64,000 nt of DNA, from positions 60,902,500-60,966,499 of the forward strand of contig JAYGXS010000004.1 of NCBI GenBank assembly GCA_036362985.1, written 5' to 3'. The notes under the pieces are model-generated. The model saw nothing but the letters and a program-made list of their open reading frames with translations, had not been told where the DNA came from and made no database searches. The position numbers were made by a program, and so were the translations under genes. Numbering within the stretch: position 1 is the stretch's first letter; each line of letters starts with the position of its first letter. This document shows, in pieces, positions 22,365 to 32,590 of this stretch. Origin of the DNA: Ligula intestinalis (taxonomy: Eukaryota; Platyhelminthes; Cestoda; Diphyllobothriidea; Diphyllobothriidae).

Positions 22365-22404
22365 TTTGGAATTTATATTTTTCAGCGCCGGTACGGCACT
22401 ATCT
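22365..22404 (+). repeat. 40-bp string identical to 3252-3291
   Basis: All 40 bases match by eye the start of the 90-bp insertion in LINE A, while both flanks differ. It is part of a larger unknown element. Confidence 0.7.
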
Positions 22405-23639
22405 GTACAAAATTAATTTCGAAAAAATAAAAATTCAAAAAATAATTTGACAATATTTGCAAGTAGACGTAGAAAGTCGCAATAATGTCAGCAGAAATTG
22501 TGCTTTTGGGCAACATTTAGCAATGTTTTGCAGGTAATTTTGAACTAAAAACGAAAACTTATGGCAGTTAAAAAAACTCTTACAGCGATTAGTCAACGAA
22601 ACTGCAGCATTTTAGACTGAGTACTTCCGCGTGGCTTCGTTTGATTCAGCGGTGGTTAATGGAAACCTCTAGGTTCTCGGGGGATACGAGGCAGAGAGAA
22701 TAGTTTCAAGCGGATCTCCTAAATTCCCGATGGTCCTTTCTCGGTGTCATGGAGAAAGCTGCTCGGAAAAGATGAGGAGAATAGAAGGTTAATAGAACCA
22801 GTGTTAAGATAAATGTGCAGTCTCTGTTTGAAAGCAGACAGTCTAGTTAACGACCTAATTTCGATTGGCAAGTTATTTTAAAGAAAGCTATATCTGGAAG
22901 CAAAAAACAAAGAGCGTTTACATGAGGAAGATGCAGGAGGGGGTATAACAAGTGCCGAGTTTCTTAGGTTGTAGGGATGGCTGACGGGGGTATTTCTGAT
23001 AATTTTCGTGTTCAACTGATAAAATTTCGCTACCTGCCACAAATTATTTCATGGTGCCATTAGCATAAAAAATCAACAGTTCGATTGTCGAATTCAACGA
23101 TTTTCACCCTGTGCTCTGTGGCTTGGTAGTGCAGGGAAGGCGACTTAAGCGTAGGTAAGTTTTAAGTCATAGTAGACTTGCGTTTCAGCTAGCACACCCT
23201 TTCTCTCCCCACCCATCGGTGTCCGGTGTCAAGAAAACCGGAGGTGGAATCGCGCACAGGCGGTCGGGGCCATTAAGCCTGATTCACCTTCATCGGGGTG
23301 GGAGGGCCACAAAGGCCTAAGTCAGCGCCCAAGCGTGCTACAAACGCTCCGGCCCCATGTTCTTGTTAGCGAATTGCAAACCGACTAACATCTGCCATGT
23401 CCCTATCTGGCCTCCATGTCGTTCCAGCGCATCCACCCTGTGGTCACACACGACAGCTCCCCCGTCGATTTCGACGCGCTCCAACAAGCCGCAGCAAACG
23501 CTGAAGCAAGCCGCAAAATACGCTAAGGCGAGCTGGCCAAACAACACGAAAGCGGCAGCAAGTGGGACAACGCAGAGAACTGGCGCGAGAGAAAACAGAA
23601 GTTTACGCAGACTCGCGCAGAATCTACCCACTCGCTCGC

Positions 23640-23960
23640 CACTCCCACCTCCGTATCCGGTGTAAAGACAAAGTCAATAAGACCGTGGATGAGGGAGGGT
23701 GTAGATGGCTGGCGCGATAAACACTCAACACGCGCACACTTGACACAGCCATCTCGCTAGGTATGCTCCCAACTGCGCGGGAGCGCCATAAAGGCCACAT
23801 TAAGAGGGAGCCATTGCAGCCTGACTCTCAGTCCTCCCTCTCCTCCCATACGCACACACAAACACACGCGTACAAAAGGAGCAGCAACGTAGGGGGCCCG
23901 AGTTTTCCCGTCAGTTGGCAGACCCTCCAAGCCACGGCTTTCAGCGCACCGTGATAGATT
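23640..23960 (+). repeat. Dispersed repeat R1, longest copy
   Basis: Begins near TCCGGTGTAAAGACAAAGTC, includes GAGCGCCATAAAGGCCACAT and GCAGCCTGACTCTCAGTCC. A related fragment starts at about 23220 (CCGGTGTCAAGAAAACCGGA) and another at 45862 (CGGTGTCAAGACAGAGTCAA). GC content is clearly above the surroundings. Confidence 0.5.
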
Positions 23961-24317
23961 CAGATGCATTCAGATTTATTATAGTGAGGGAAGAAACGCG
24001 CCGAGGTCGACCTCACTCTCTCCCCCACCGCATAGTGACCGCCTAGCTTTTCGGGCACCCGCAGTAGGGCCTGAAACCCAGTGGGAGCGCGAGCGCAGTC
24101 ACCGACAGGGAATCAGAAGCGGGAGAAAGTGCCAGCGCCTTCCAGGCCGCACGGACCGTGGTTGGCTGAGGACTGGCGTTGCATGTGCATACAGACCATT
24201 GGATCTCAAAAGGGTGAGAGCAGCCTTGCATGAAGCCTGGGCCAACACCCTCCTGAAAGGGGTAACCAGTCAGTCAACGACTGAAAGGCACTTCCCATGC
24301 TCCGTTGTCGGTTGGCA

Positions 24318-24600
24318 TCCGTGGGCGGGGCTGAAAGGAGAGAGAGAGACAGCTGGTAAACTTCGCAATGTGGATGGGCAGAAGAAGAAAGGAGAGAAAA
24401 GGAAAAGGGTGGGGGGAGAGAGAGATATGCAAGAAACGAGAGGAAATCGAGGGAGATAACAAACATTAGCAGGGAAGGGGTAGGAAGTTAGGAGAGGGAA
24501 GAGTAAAGAAAAGTGAGAAGTGAGAGCAGAGCCAAACGAACAAGTGAGAAGAGAGAGAGGGAACAGAAACAGGTAGAACAGGAACAGGAACGCAGCTTAC
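24318..24600 (+). repeat. Purine-rich tract
   Basis: About 280 bp almost without runs of pyrimidines, made of GAGA, GGAA and AAGG blocks. The two overlapping reading frames on each strand here are low-complexity artefacts. Confidence 0.75.
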
Positions 24601-24723
24601 CTTTCATCGGGGTGGTCACACACACACGTAAAAACCATTATCTTATGAGAGCACATGAGTGACTTGGCTCCTTGACCAATATGACGTCAAACATGGGCAA
24701 ATTATACCTCCCGCTCTACTATT

Positions 24724-24794
24724 TCAACGGGTGTTGAATTTCCTTCTGACTCCAAATCAGAAGGTTGCGTGTTCATATCACGTCGGGCTCACCA
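24724..24794 (+). pseudogene. tRNA-Trp (CCA) pseudogene / SINE head
   Basis: The anticodon arm TTCTGACTCCAAATCAGAAG has a six-base stem and anticodon CCA, followed by GGTTGCGTGTTCATATCACG and TCGGGCTCA, closely matching the 3' half of animal tRNA-Trp. The D arm is only vaguely kept (CAACGGGTGTTG) and no 5' strand for the acceptor stem is present, so it is truncated. It may be a dead tRNA or a SINE head. Confidence 0.7.
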
Positions 24795-25439
24795 ATTGTA
24801 GCAAGTTGTGATTTTGACAAGCAGAAGGTTCCGCCAAATCCCAAGTCAAGCAAGACAGTGTTAGGCAGTATAAAGGCTGTGTTGTGTGCCAGAGCCAACT
24901 CCATGTGCTCGCCAAGTCGGTCTGCGAAATTGTGTGTTCGCTACTGTCAAGCCCTAACTGCTGGGCCGTGCAGCCAGCCAGGTGGACAAGCGCGCATCAA
25001 TTGTCTGGAACTAACAGGCGCATCGAGCAGCGATCAAACGGGTGAACAACAGAAGATCATGGGCCTCTTGTAGTGGTTGACAACGTGTGTGGGAGTTAGT
25101 CGACGCACGTAGACAATGAGCGTGGGAGGCTTGGCGACCAATCGCAGCGTGAGTCACCATAGCAGGCTCCCACATGTCCACCAGCTTAAATTGTCGGATG
25201 AGTATAGAGATGTATGTTTAGCGTGAAATAAAACCCTGAAATCAATCGGGAAACCGTATTGCATCCCGTGAAAGTGGAAACCACACGCCACTCCAACTTT
25301 CTTACTGCTCTTAATGCTTGCGTAAACTGTGTCAGCCCAACTAACTTCCAGTAGCGGCATTACATGTTCGCTTGCACAGAGTGTACGTTTCCTGCTCAGC
25401 TCTGAGTATTTTTGGTCCTTACCCCTCACGATTAATTAT

Positions 25440-25990
25440 TTCGTCATATGAATAGACTTTGCGGTAATTTCAGACGGTAAATTGGCGAACATACGTTTGT
25501 TTTCGATAAATTCTCGTCAGGCCTTTACATTTATATGGCAATTAATTAATTAAATAAACTATGCAGATTGGTAGAACAGATAGTGCGTTCGTTAGGGGAG
25601 GTGGAGGTGTCGAAGAGGCCTTTCGAGTGATCAACAAGGTGTCCTCAAACTATTCAAAATTCCTTGGACAGCTTCTGTTGGCACGGCAGAAGCAGATGCC
25701 ATCAGGCTACACCGACCGGTCCTGTGCGCCAAAAGCCGCTAATTCAACAGACAGCAGCCTATCACCTAGTTCGAATACCAGTCCTCCCTAACGCTGGTCA
25801 TATTTTTGACCCCGATTCCCCTCCCACACCTATCCTGACATGCGCACTATATTTTCTACCAACTCGCATAATTTATTTTCTTCATTACCATATAAATTGA
25901 AAGATCTGACGAGAATTTATCGAAAACTGACGTATATTCGCCAATTTGAATAGAAGTAAATTCCCATTATATTGCCATATAAAAGTACCA
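25440..25990. mobile_element. Foldback element with about 65-bp inverted arms
   Basis: Left arm 25477-25542 and right arm 25885-25950 are inverted copies containing AAATTGGCGAA-ATACGT, TTTTCGATAAATTCTCGTCA and TTTATATGG. Weaker pairing continues outward (TATGGCAAT blocks). No protein is encoded. A MITE-like element; target duplication not determined. Confidence 0.65.
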
Positions 25991-26920
25991 TGGTTTCTTT
26001 TTGGTTGCTGCATCGCGTTTGATGCCACTATGTAAATAAACAACTAGGGCATGCATGCAAGTGTACGGCATTCGGGATAGCAAGCGAAACGTCGTCCGCA
26101 TAGCTGTGGTTCAAGGAAATGAAAATATCGAACAAACTGTTGAGGGCATCGTTTCCAAGGCGGATAACCAAATGCAGGCGTACATCCAGCGGCAGTAAGT
26201 GGCATCCACATAAACATGGAGTTTAGAGGGGGCGAGGCGATTATAGGTCAGCCTTTCTTTAGCGTAAATTGCAGGCCAGTAGCAACATTTAACTGCAACA
26301 GAAATTAGTGCGTGACCGATCTGACGAATGCAATCTCGAGGTGATCATTCGGAGAGAGACGAAACGTTGGGGAAATTGGCTGTGGACATGATTATACCAG
26401 TCCACACGGAGGATACTGCGTTGTCGGTCGATATTTTTAATAAGCGTAAAAAGTGGCAGGCGAAAGAATTTACAACTTTCAATTGATTAACAACAGAGTA
26501 GTAAGATAGGTAAGCCAATCAACGTGGGTGCAACATAACGCGGCCCCAAACGAAAGAACCCTAAAGATGGGCACCCCTGTTTGCTATTTTTCATCCTTTC
26601 AGCAATGCGGCATGGCAGTTGAGCAACTTAACTGCATTCACGTATGATTTGTGAAACGGTAAAGTTAATTGCATTATATGGTGCATAATCTGAAAATGCA
26701 GATAACTGAACCGCCAAAATGACTTTTGAGTGCACGTGCAAGTATCAAATTCCATACTTATATAGAGAGTATGAGAATCAACGCTCCCCCTACAGCTAAG
26801 TTGGAAAACCACAAATGGTATATGATAACGTTCAAAAACTACTCACAATTAGTCACTAGATGGTGCAATGATTAGACTTGTTCTTGAGGGACGAATACCG
26901 ATTTTCCCTTTTCTCTTCAG
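25991..26920. other. Intronic sequence before E3
   Basis: A short open frame (ATG 26055, TAA 26196) sits before a GTAAGT but does not fit the phase of E2 or E3 (see rejected items). Otherwise nothing recognised. Confidence 0.4.
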
Positions 26921-26976
26921 ATAGTCACTGGGATCTGCTTACTCGGAACTGGTTCACCTCCCAAGATCTCTCACAG
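26921..26976 (+). CDS. Exon E3 of the unrecognised gene
   Basis: Acceptor TTTTCCCTTTTCTCTTCAG is strong; donor CAGGTATTT. The first two bases complete the E2 codon (Asp), then SHWDLLTRNWFTSQDLSQ; ends in phase 0. Confidence 0.65.
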
Positions 26977-27051
26977 GTATTTATTCCACATTTATGCAGC
27001 CTGGATGTTATGCAATTAGTGGTATCTATCTGCACAATTGTTATCTTACAG

Positions 27052-27159
27052 CCCAACTTGCCTGCCCAATTCACTGTGGACAGCGGAAGCGACAGTCTGT
27101 CCGAACCAACACCCGCCATATGCACTCCTATCTTCTCCGTATTTGATGACGGTTTATTC
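27052..27159 (+). CDS. Exon E4 of the unrecognised gene
   Basis: Acceptor TTGTTATCTTACAG, donor TTCGTAAGT; phase 0 on both sides. Reads PNLPAQFTVDSGSDSLSEPT then PAICTPIFSVFDDGLF, a Ser/Pro/acidic segment likely to be flexible. The E3-E4 intron is only 75 nt. Further exons downstream were not established. Confidence 0.65.
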
Positions 27160-27184
27160 GTAAGTTTCAATCTTTGTCTTTTCA

Positions 27185-27440
27185 GTCAGTAAATTTAGTT
27201 GGTGATCTTCCAGAATACTTTCCACATGGGATGAAACGTCTTCCGAGTAGAAGACCTTAATAGGATCCGTTCGCTCATACTCCCGGAAGTTCCCTTTGAA
27301 GAATTGACCTCTCCGTTGGCTGTGGCTCTCTATGCGAATAGATTTATATAGCTTTGTGATGAATGGCGTTGGTACCTCTACAAGAACGGCAATGGAATTA
27401 TTAAAATCAAGGAAGGCTCCAAAAATAGTCAATTCATTCG
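27185..27440 (-). mobile_element. RTE-type LINE fragment
   Basis: Minus-strand frame gives FGAFLDFNNSIAVLVEVPTP then FITKLYKSIRIES, resembling RT motif A and the following helix of RTE elements (FLDF.NAFDS...GVP..FI.ML). The next motif is visible only in another frame. Strongly decayed; the family call is tentative. Confidence 0.4.
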
Positions 27441-29900
27441 ATGCGGCTGCTTAGGCTGGTGCGTATAGGTGTAACCGTATCGTCGTTGCGCAAATCAGGA
27501 AATGCTTGGTTTTTATCATTTCAGTTATACTAAAAAAATCCTTCTGCCTTTCCTCCTTTCCTCCTTTCCTATCCACAAGGTTTTCTTTGTTGTATATACA
27601 AAATTTAACCGTCAAACTAACAAAGTAACAAGGTGGAATCGTAGGAAGGCATTTTAGGGCGTAAGTAAGAGTTAGTCAATGCCCTTGACAATGAGTGGTA
27701 CACTTTTTTTAAATATAATGTAAGTTATGTCCGCTGAGCATGTCGCAAATGTCATCCTTCGTACCTGTAAAGTCTTTTCGGAATTCACCATAAAGGAAAG
27801 GAAAATGAAGAATATACAAAGTGTTGAGTTGTTTTGTAAAGTGTTCGATCATCTACGTTAACCCGTTTTCATGGCTGCTCCCATCCGATGTATTTTCTCG
27901 TTCGCATTAATTTGTTACCAAAACATGTGCACTGACTTCAAGCTTCATCACTTTTTTTGACAATCAATTCTAAGTTTATGCGCATGACTGCACAACGAAG
28001 GCCCGCATGGCCGACGCGCTCTGAATTTCCAAAACTGATTGTCGTCTGCCCGGGCTTTCGCTCTGCGGGATACTATGTGCCAAACTCTACCAAAGTTAAA
28101 TTCTTATTTGCGTCTATGATAAAGCGCTGAATGAGTTTGATATATTTTGCCAGCGGAAATTATCTGGGTTTGCGAATTTTTAACATACTAGAGAAGCCTA
28201 CGTGAGTAATTAAATCTTCGGCTCATATTTTGACTTAAATAAGTATTGTTCACTTATTAATAGAACTGGCAACCTCCAAGTATGTTTGTTTTCGGTATGT
28301 GTCCAAGAAAAAAGGACGCATATGGCACCAGTGTACGCGTGGAAATTCGCCTGTCGTTTTCATTATGCTTTTCTCCTTTGTAGTGGGTATGCCGGGCTTA
28401 AATAAACTGAGTGGCTTTTATGAACAAAAGTCAACATAAGGAACCTGCACAAAGGTGCCTCTTTGAGCGGAATGCTACAAACGGAAATTCTGAAACCATT
28501 GGACTTAAAATGCAAGTGTACAGTGGATTAAAGCATGTTCAGTTGTGCCAATTATCTAGAATCAAAATTCATTCACGAGAACGCCACATCCATATTCAAG
28601 CAGTCAGTCTAAAATGCAGGCAAATTTGCAGGAAATGTTGTGCTCTGACCGCTGAAAATGGTTGTAACTTAAGGCGGGGATGTGAATTCGGCTTTTAAAG
28701 TTATGCCGACGTAGGCTACTTCGATTTAAAACTAAACCGAATAAAGAAAATAAGACGGAAAAAAATGCATTAACGATCAGTACTGTGTCTAGCGCAGTAA
28801 TATATGAATATGCTGGAAAGTCAAAAATTGTAGATACAGAATAATAGTAATAATAAGGTTTATTTGTAAAGCACATATCCATGTAAAACATTAAGCCCGC
28901 TCTATAAGCGCTGACTAGAACACGTGAATCGTAAGTTAATAATTACGTATGGGCAATTCCAGTAAAAATACAAGTCAACATCGACAATATCATCACATTT
29001 CTTGCGTTGAAGCAAAGTAAAGTTTTGGCACATGGGTTACCTTATGGCTTTTTCTAAGTTCTTTACATGACAAAACAGGAAGCGTGGTATCTGGCAAGTC
29101 TAGCTTATGAAACAAAGAATTTTTTTTCAAATATTTGCTATGCTGCTGTCCTAACGTGTTAGGTCAAACATAGGGGGAATCGTTGATAGAAGCGAATATT
29201 CGGGTTCCAGGAAGCAGCTCAGAAGTAGAAGACACGATCACTTCTATTATAAAACGTGGAATCACATAAGAGTATTGTTTTGCAACGCATTCGAATATGA
29301 ACCTGAAGACGAGGCCCGGTGGGGTAAATACATTAAAATGAACAAATAGACCGGCGTGATAACGAGATTGTATTATGAATTCGATGTACGTTTGCTAGGA
29401 AGCGCAATACCAACTAACAAATTACTGTACAGCTACTTTCAGAGAATCAGAGGGATCAGACTCATGAGAACTACCAAGCACATGATAGCAGTAAGGAAGC
29501 CCAAAGTTTCACAGCACATTTAACTGGATATATTCTGTTTAATCTCTAGGGTAATGCCCACCCAATAATATGCTCCACTCCGAATACTCTATATACGGCT
29601 AAGTGTAGGCAAGTAAGAAAGAGAAGTTATCAGTTTCAAGTGCCCATCTCCTAAATCTTATCAAAGATATAACCCTAATAGCAAGTAGGATTCTACGGGA
29701 ATCCTACAAGTCCACAAAATAGAATTCTACGGGAATTCTACGGGACGTCTACATTGGGTCACATTTTCCCCCTTTTTTCGAAACGTGGTAATAGATAACT
29801 TTTTTGAAGACATTTGTTATAGGGATGATTATTATTTGTAAAAAAACGTATAGAAAAAGATATTGCACAAAAAATAGGTTCTTTGGCTCAGTAGTCATAG
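27441..29900. other. Stretch without a supported gene
   Basis: Nothing recognised. Near 29690-29745 short blocks of the type TTCTACGGGAATTC are repeated and self-complementary. The frame at 28411-28698 has no motif. Confidence 0.4.
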
Positions 29901-29904
29901 TTAT

Positions 29905-30690
29905 TCAATAATAACCGTACTTTGCAAAATAGGGGAGGGGGGGGGGGGGACATGACGCAGCGCCTGCAGACGAATCCGGCCCATCGTCGTCGTTCGGGTC
30001 CTGATCATCTAAAAAAATAACATTGACCAATAAGGCGAAATATATGATTGCTGGAATGATTACTGTACGTGAAATTGTTTGAATAACTCACCAAAAAATC
30101 TGAAGCGTTTTGGGAGCAAGTATTTACCCCTATTATGCCATTTAGAGGCCTTTTTAAATGCCTTAATGAAGGCTTTCTTTATTCCACCCTGTCACAATTG
30201 TTAGACAGGCACCAGGCGGATGCCACTTCTGCGTTAGGAAGCCTTGAATCGGAATAAAGTAATACTTACCTGTTACCATGGTGTGCAGTTCTGATTTTTC
30301 AAAAGCCCTCTTGGGGCTCTCGAAATAAGCGCCGGTGTATGTTAGTTCGGCTGTAATACCATCAGCAAACAGGGCCTTGAAGACTCTGTCCGCGAAATCT
30401 TCGAGAGTATTACCGCCTACACGCAGCAAGTGGTTAATCTGTGAAGGCATTTAAGGACAACATTATGACGTACCAACTGGCTCTTGAAGCTACCATCAGA
30501 TAGCCGTTACACGAGCCCATCAAACTCCAGGGTTTGTTGCCCGCGAGAAAAATAGGGAAGAAGGCGATGTGGTTGTCGTAGTCACGGCTGGTGCTTTCTG
30601 CAGTAGCTCAATGATGACTTTTTGATTTGCAAGCAACTGCTGCAGGGTCTTTGTCTGATAGTGCAGTGCATTGACTAGCAAATTGTTTAT
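29905..30690 (-). pseudogene. DUF4806-domain gene, decayed
   Basis: On the minus strand: a coiled-coil-like segment (about 30684-30520, NLLVNALHYQTKTLQQLLAN), then LEFDGLV-stop-RLSDGSFKSQL to 30475, a 36-nt intron (30439-30474, GTACGT...CACAG), an exon 30270-30438 (INHLLRVGGNTLEDFADRVF then KALFADGI), a 261-nt intron, and a last exon 30008-29905 with an acidic stretch and poly-Pro. The pattern QL..LL.VGG....DF..R....LF and the later Lys-Ala-Phe fit DUF4806, a domain of unknown function common in invertebrates. Exon phases agree at both introns. An in-frame TAA and a frame change before it suggest a pseudogene; the 13-G run makes the last frame uncertain. Confidence 0.6.
29937..29949 (+). repeat. 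Poly-G run (13)
   Basis: Thirteen G in the last exon of the DUF4806-like locus, encoding Pro on the minus strand. Its length may be misread in assembly. Confidence 0.85.
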
Positions 30691-31539
30691 ATGTCTGAGT
30701 CAATGATAGACCTTTGAGTCAGAAGATTTCCACCCGAACGACGACGTTGTGAACTTTGATTAGTTATGTCTTATAGAGGAGTCGTTGTTACGCAAGTGCT
30801 TACCATGTGGCGGAAAGACCGTCGGTGACATGCTTGTAGGCAGCGTAACTTGACTGCCAGATGAGGAGCTGTCTGAGTGCTGAACCATTATCCACAATAT
30901 TTTCGTCAATTAAGTTATTACCGTCGATGATGATGATGATATGCGCACATGTCCGCGTAGGAAATCTTTATCTTTACGTGGCGTCCTCTTCTCCCGCCTC
31001 GAATGGCGTCGTTAGTTGTTCTCGTCCGACATTCCAAGTCTAAAAAAGGAAAGGTCACCGTTAGCGCCTGTTAAACAACGGATTACTGTTAAAACAGTAA
31101 CCGGCCAAGTAAAAAGCCACTTCCAGTTGTACTGTACCAGCACTAATTACTTGCAGCGAGTTATATTTGTGAACTTTCGAGATTATTAACATACGTTTAG
31201 ATTAGCAGTTTCGTTGGGATTCGTTTTTGTATACATGACGTAGTACAAGATTGCAATTCCGAAAAAGTGCCTTGTCTCAAGATGTGTGGACTGGTTTGCG
31301 ATGGAATTGGAATCCTTGCAAAATGACTGTTGTATTTAAGTAAAATTTTGCCATAAATGAAAATTTATTAAAAATGCCGTGTAAATTTGTCATCGGAATT
31401 TTTTAATATTTTTTGCTTGCACCGATGGATATCGGAGCCTTCTGCGTTAGAGAACGGGATTTATCGGAGTAAGCTCATCTAACTACGACTTTCCTGTTCA
31501 CTGGATTCTGAGGACATATTTGGGCTTACAAACCCTAAT
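30691..31539. other. Unassigned segment
   Basis: Possibly upstream introns or exons of the DUF4806-like locus on the minus strand. A minus-strand AG after a T-run near 31040 precedes TWNVGREQLTTPFEAGEEDA, which may or may not be coding. Confidence 0.3.
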
Positions 31540-32060
31540 AGCATTTCGCTAGCGTCATGCGCTTCAGCAGTAGACGTGAAAGGTGAACATATCTGTGCTT
31601 CACATGATTGGCTGATCGTTAATGCTTCGCCCTCCATGCGTACGCGTGTTACTGGTACGCGCGCACTATTTCATGTCGCTGTCTGCCTTGCCGTTAACTG
31701 TAGTGTGCGCTGATTGGTTTAATATGAATATCCGCGCCTGTGGGTGTACGCATAGGCATGCCCAGTGGTTACATGGACGCACCATCTACTTGAGCGCTGA
31801 TTGTAGGCTTTTGCTTGTATGGTGTTTCCCACCCAACACATGTGCAGTGGTTCACTTTGTGCTCGCGTACACCTCCCCCACCAAGTTTTGGGCATATGCA
31901 TACGCCTACGGTCCTTCCCCCTCACCCACTGGCGCTGCCCTCCCCCAGGTAACTGCGTGTTTAGAGTAGCTGGCCGGCCGGCACGACGAGTTATGCTGCC
32001 CCGCCCCCCTTCACCTGCACAGCCCTTCCCCGCGTGAACGTCTCTCCCCTCCCACAAGCA
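31540..32060. other. GC-rich region with overlapping open frames
   Basis: GC content rises and open frames appear on both strands (31622-31969 on +, 31719-32063 on -) without motifs. Phrases such as TGATTGGTT and repeated ACGC blocks resemble repeat R2. Probably a dispersed repeat. Confidence 0.35.
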
Positions 32061-32152
32061 CATGACATAGAAATAAGTGATTCGTAGTACATAAACAAGG
32101 GGGATTTATTTACAAAGATACGGGAATTATGTACAAGGGAGGGAGGCTTCAA

Positions 32153-32590
32153 CTATTCCATGGAACTGTCCTGATCAGCACTCCCGTCATGCCGTTTTTG
32201 TAAGCGAGTAAGCTTGGTAACAGCCGACTTTAGCATGGAGCGGACGGCCTCCTCGAAATCCGTCGGCAGTGTTGGGCGGTCCTCCGCCCACGTTCCATAC
32301 ACATCTAGGGGTTGACGAATATTAAGGAAGAATCAAACGCTTACAAGCAAGCAGGGCGTATGCCATGGTGAGCCGGAAATTCTGTCGTTGGTAGCCGCCC
32401 GTTAGATTAAATTTATCGAGCAGGCGGCTGTCGAAGAGGGGTCGCATGAGGTCTCTGAGGAGATCATGCGCCCTCCACGCTTCCCGCGTACGCAGGAAGG
32501 CAACCTAAAGAAGGAATTACTTAAAAAAGCAAAAAGTCTTACCGCCTACTGCCAATAATTTGCATCTAACAGGCGCTCCTCACGTTAACG
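32153..32590 (-). pseudogene. Second DUF4806-like locus with mini-introns
   Basis: Exon pieces on the minus strand: EERLLDANYWQ-stop-A to 32543; 38-nt intron (32505-32542); exon 32504-32345 (VAFLRTREAWRAHDLLRDLM then RPLFDSRLLDKFNLTGGYQR); 40-nt intron (32305-32344); last exon 32304-32153 ending EDRPTLPTDFEEAVRSMLKS ... SME, stop TAG at 32153. It aligns residue for residue with the 30.3 kb domain (LSDGSFKSQL against LLDANYWQ, RVFKALF against DLMRPLF, LTYTG against FNLTG), so the loci are paralogues in the same orientation. Phases fit at both introns. The in-frame TAG before the first intron and no start suggest decay, or an exon limit not resolved here. Confidence 0.6.

Larger units (their letters stand above)
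21840..26920 (+). other. Intron between E2 and E3
   Basis: About 5.1 kb, filled with repeats: the 40-bp shared string, R1 copies, a purine tract, a tRNA-Trp remnant and a foldback element (listed separately). The rest is unassigned AT-rich (21.9-23.1 kb) and GC-rich (23.2-24.2 kb) sequence. Confidence 0.5.

Noticed and set aside
26048..26196. Open frame MQVYGIRDSKRNVV... followed by GTAAGT, looking like an exon between E2 and E3
   Set aside because: The acceptor lacks a pyrimidine tract, and in the phase required by E2 and E3 the frame meets a stop. It also ends in TAA at the supposed donor.
28411..28698. 95-codon + frame
   Set aside because: No motif, no splice context and composition like its surroundings.
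29690..29745. Repeated self-complementary ATTCTACGGGAATTC blocks, considered as a CRISPR-like or satellite array
   Set aside because: Only two or three irregular units without spacers; a chance local duplication is enough.
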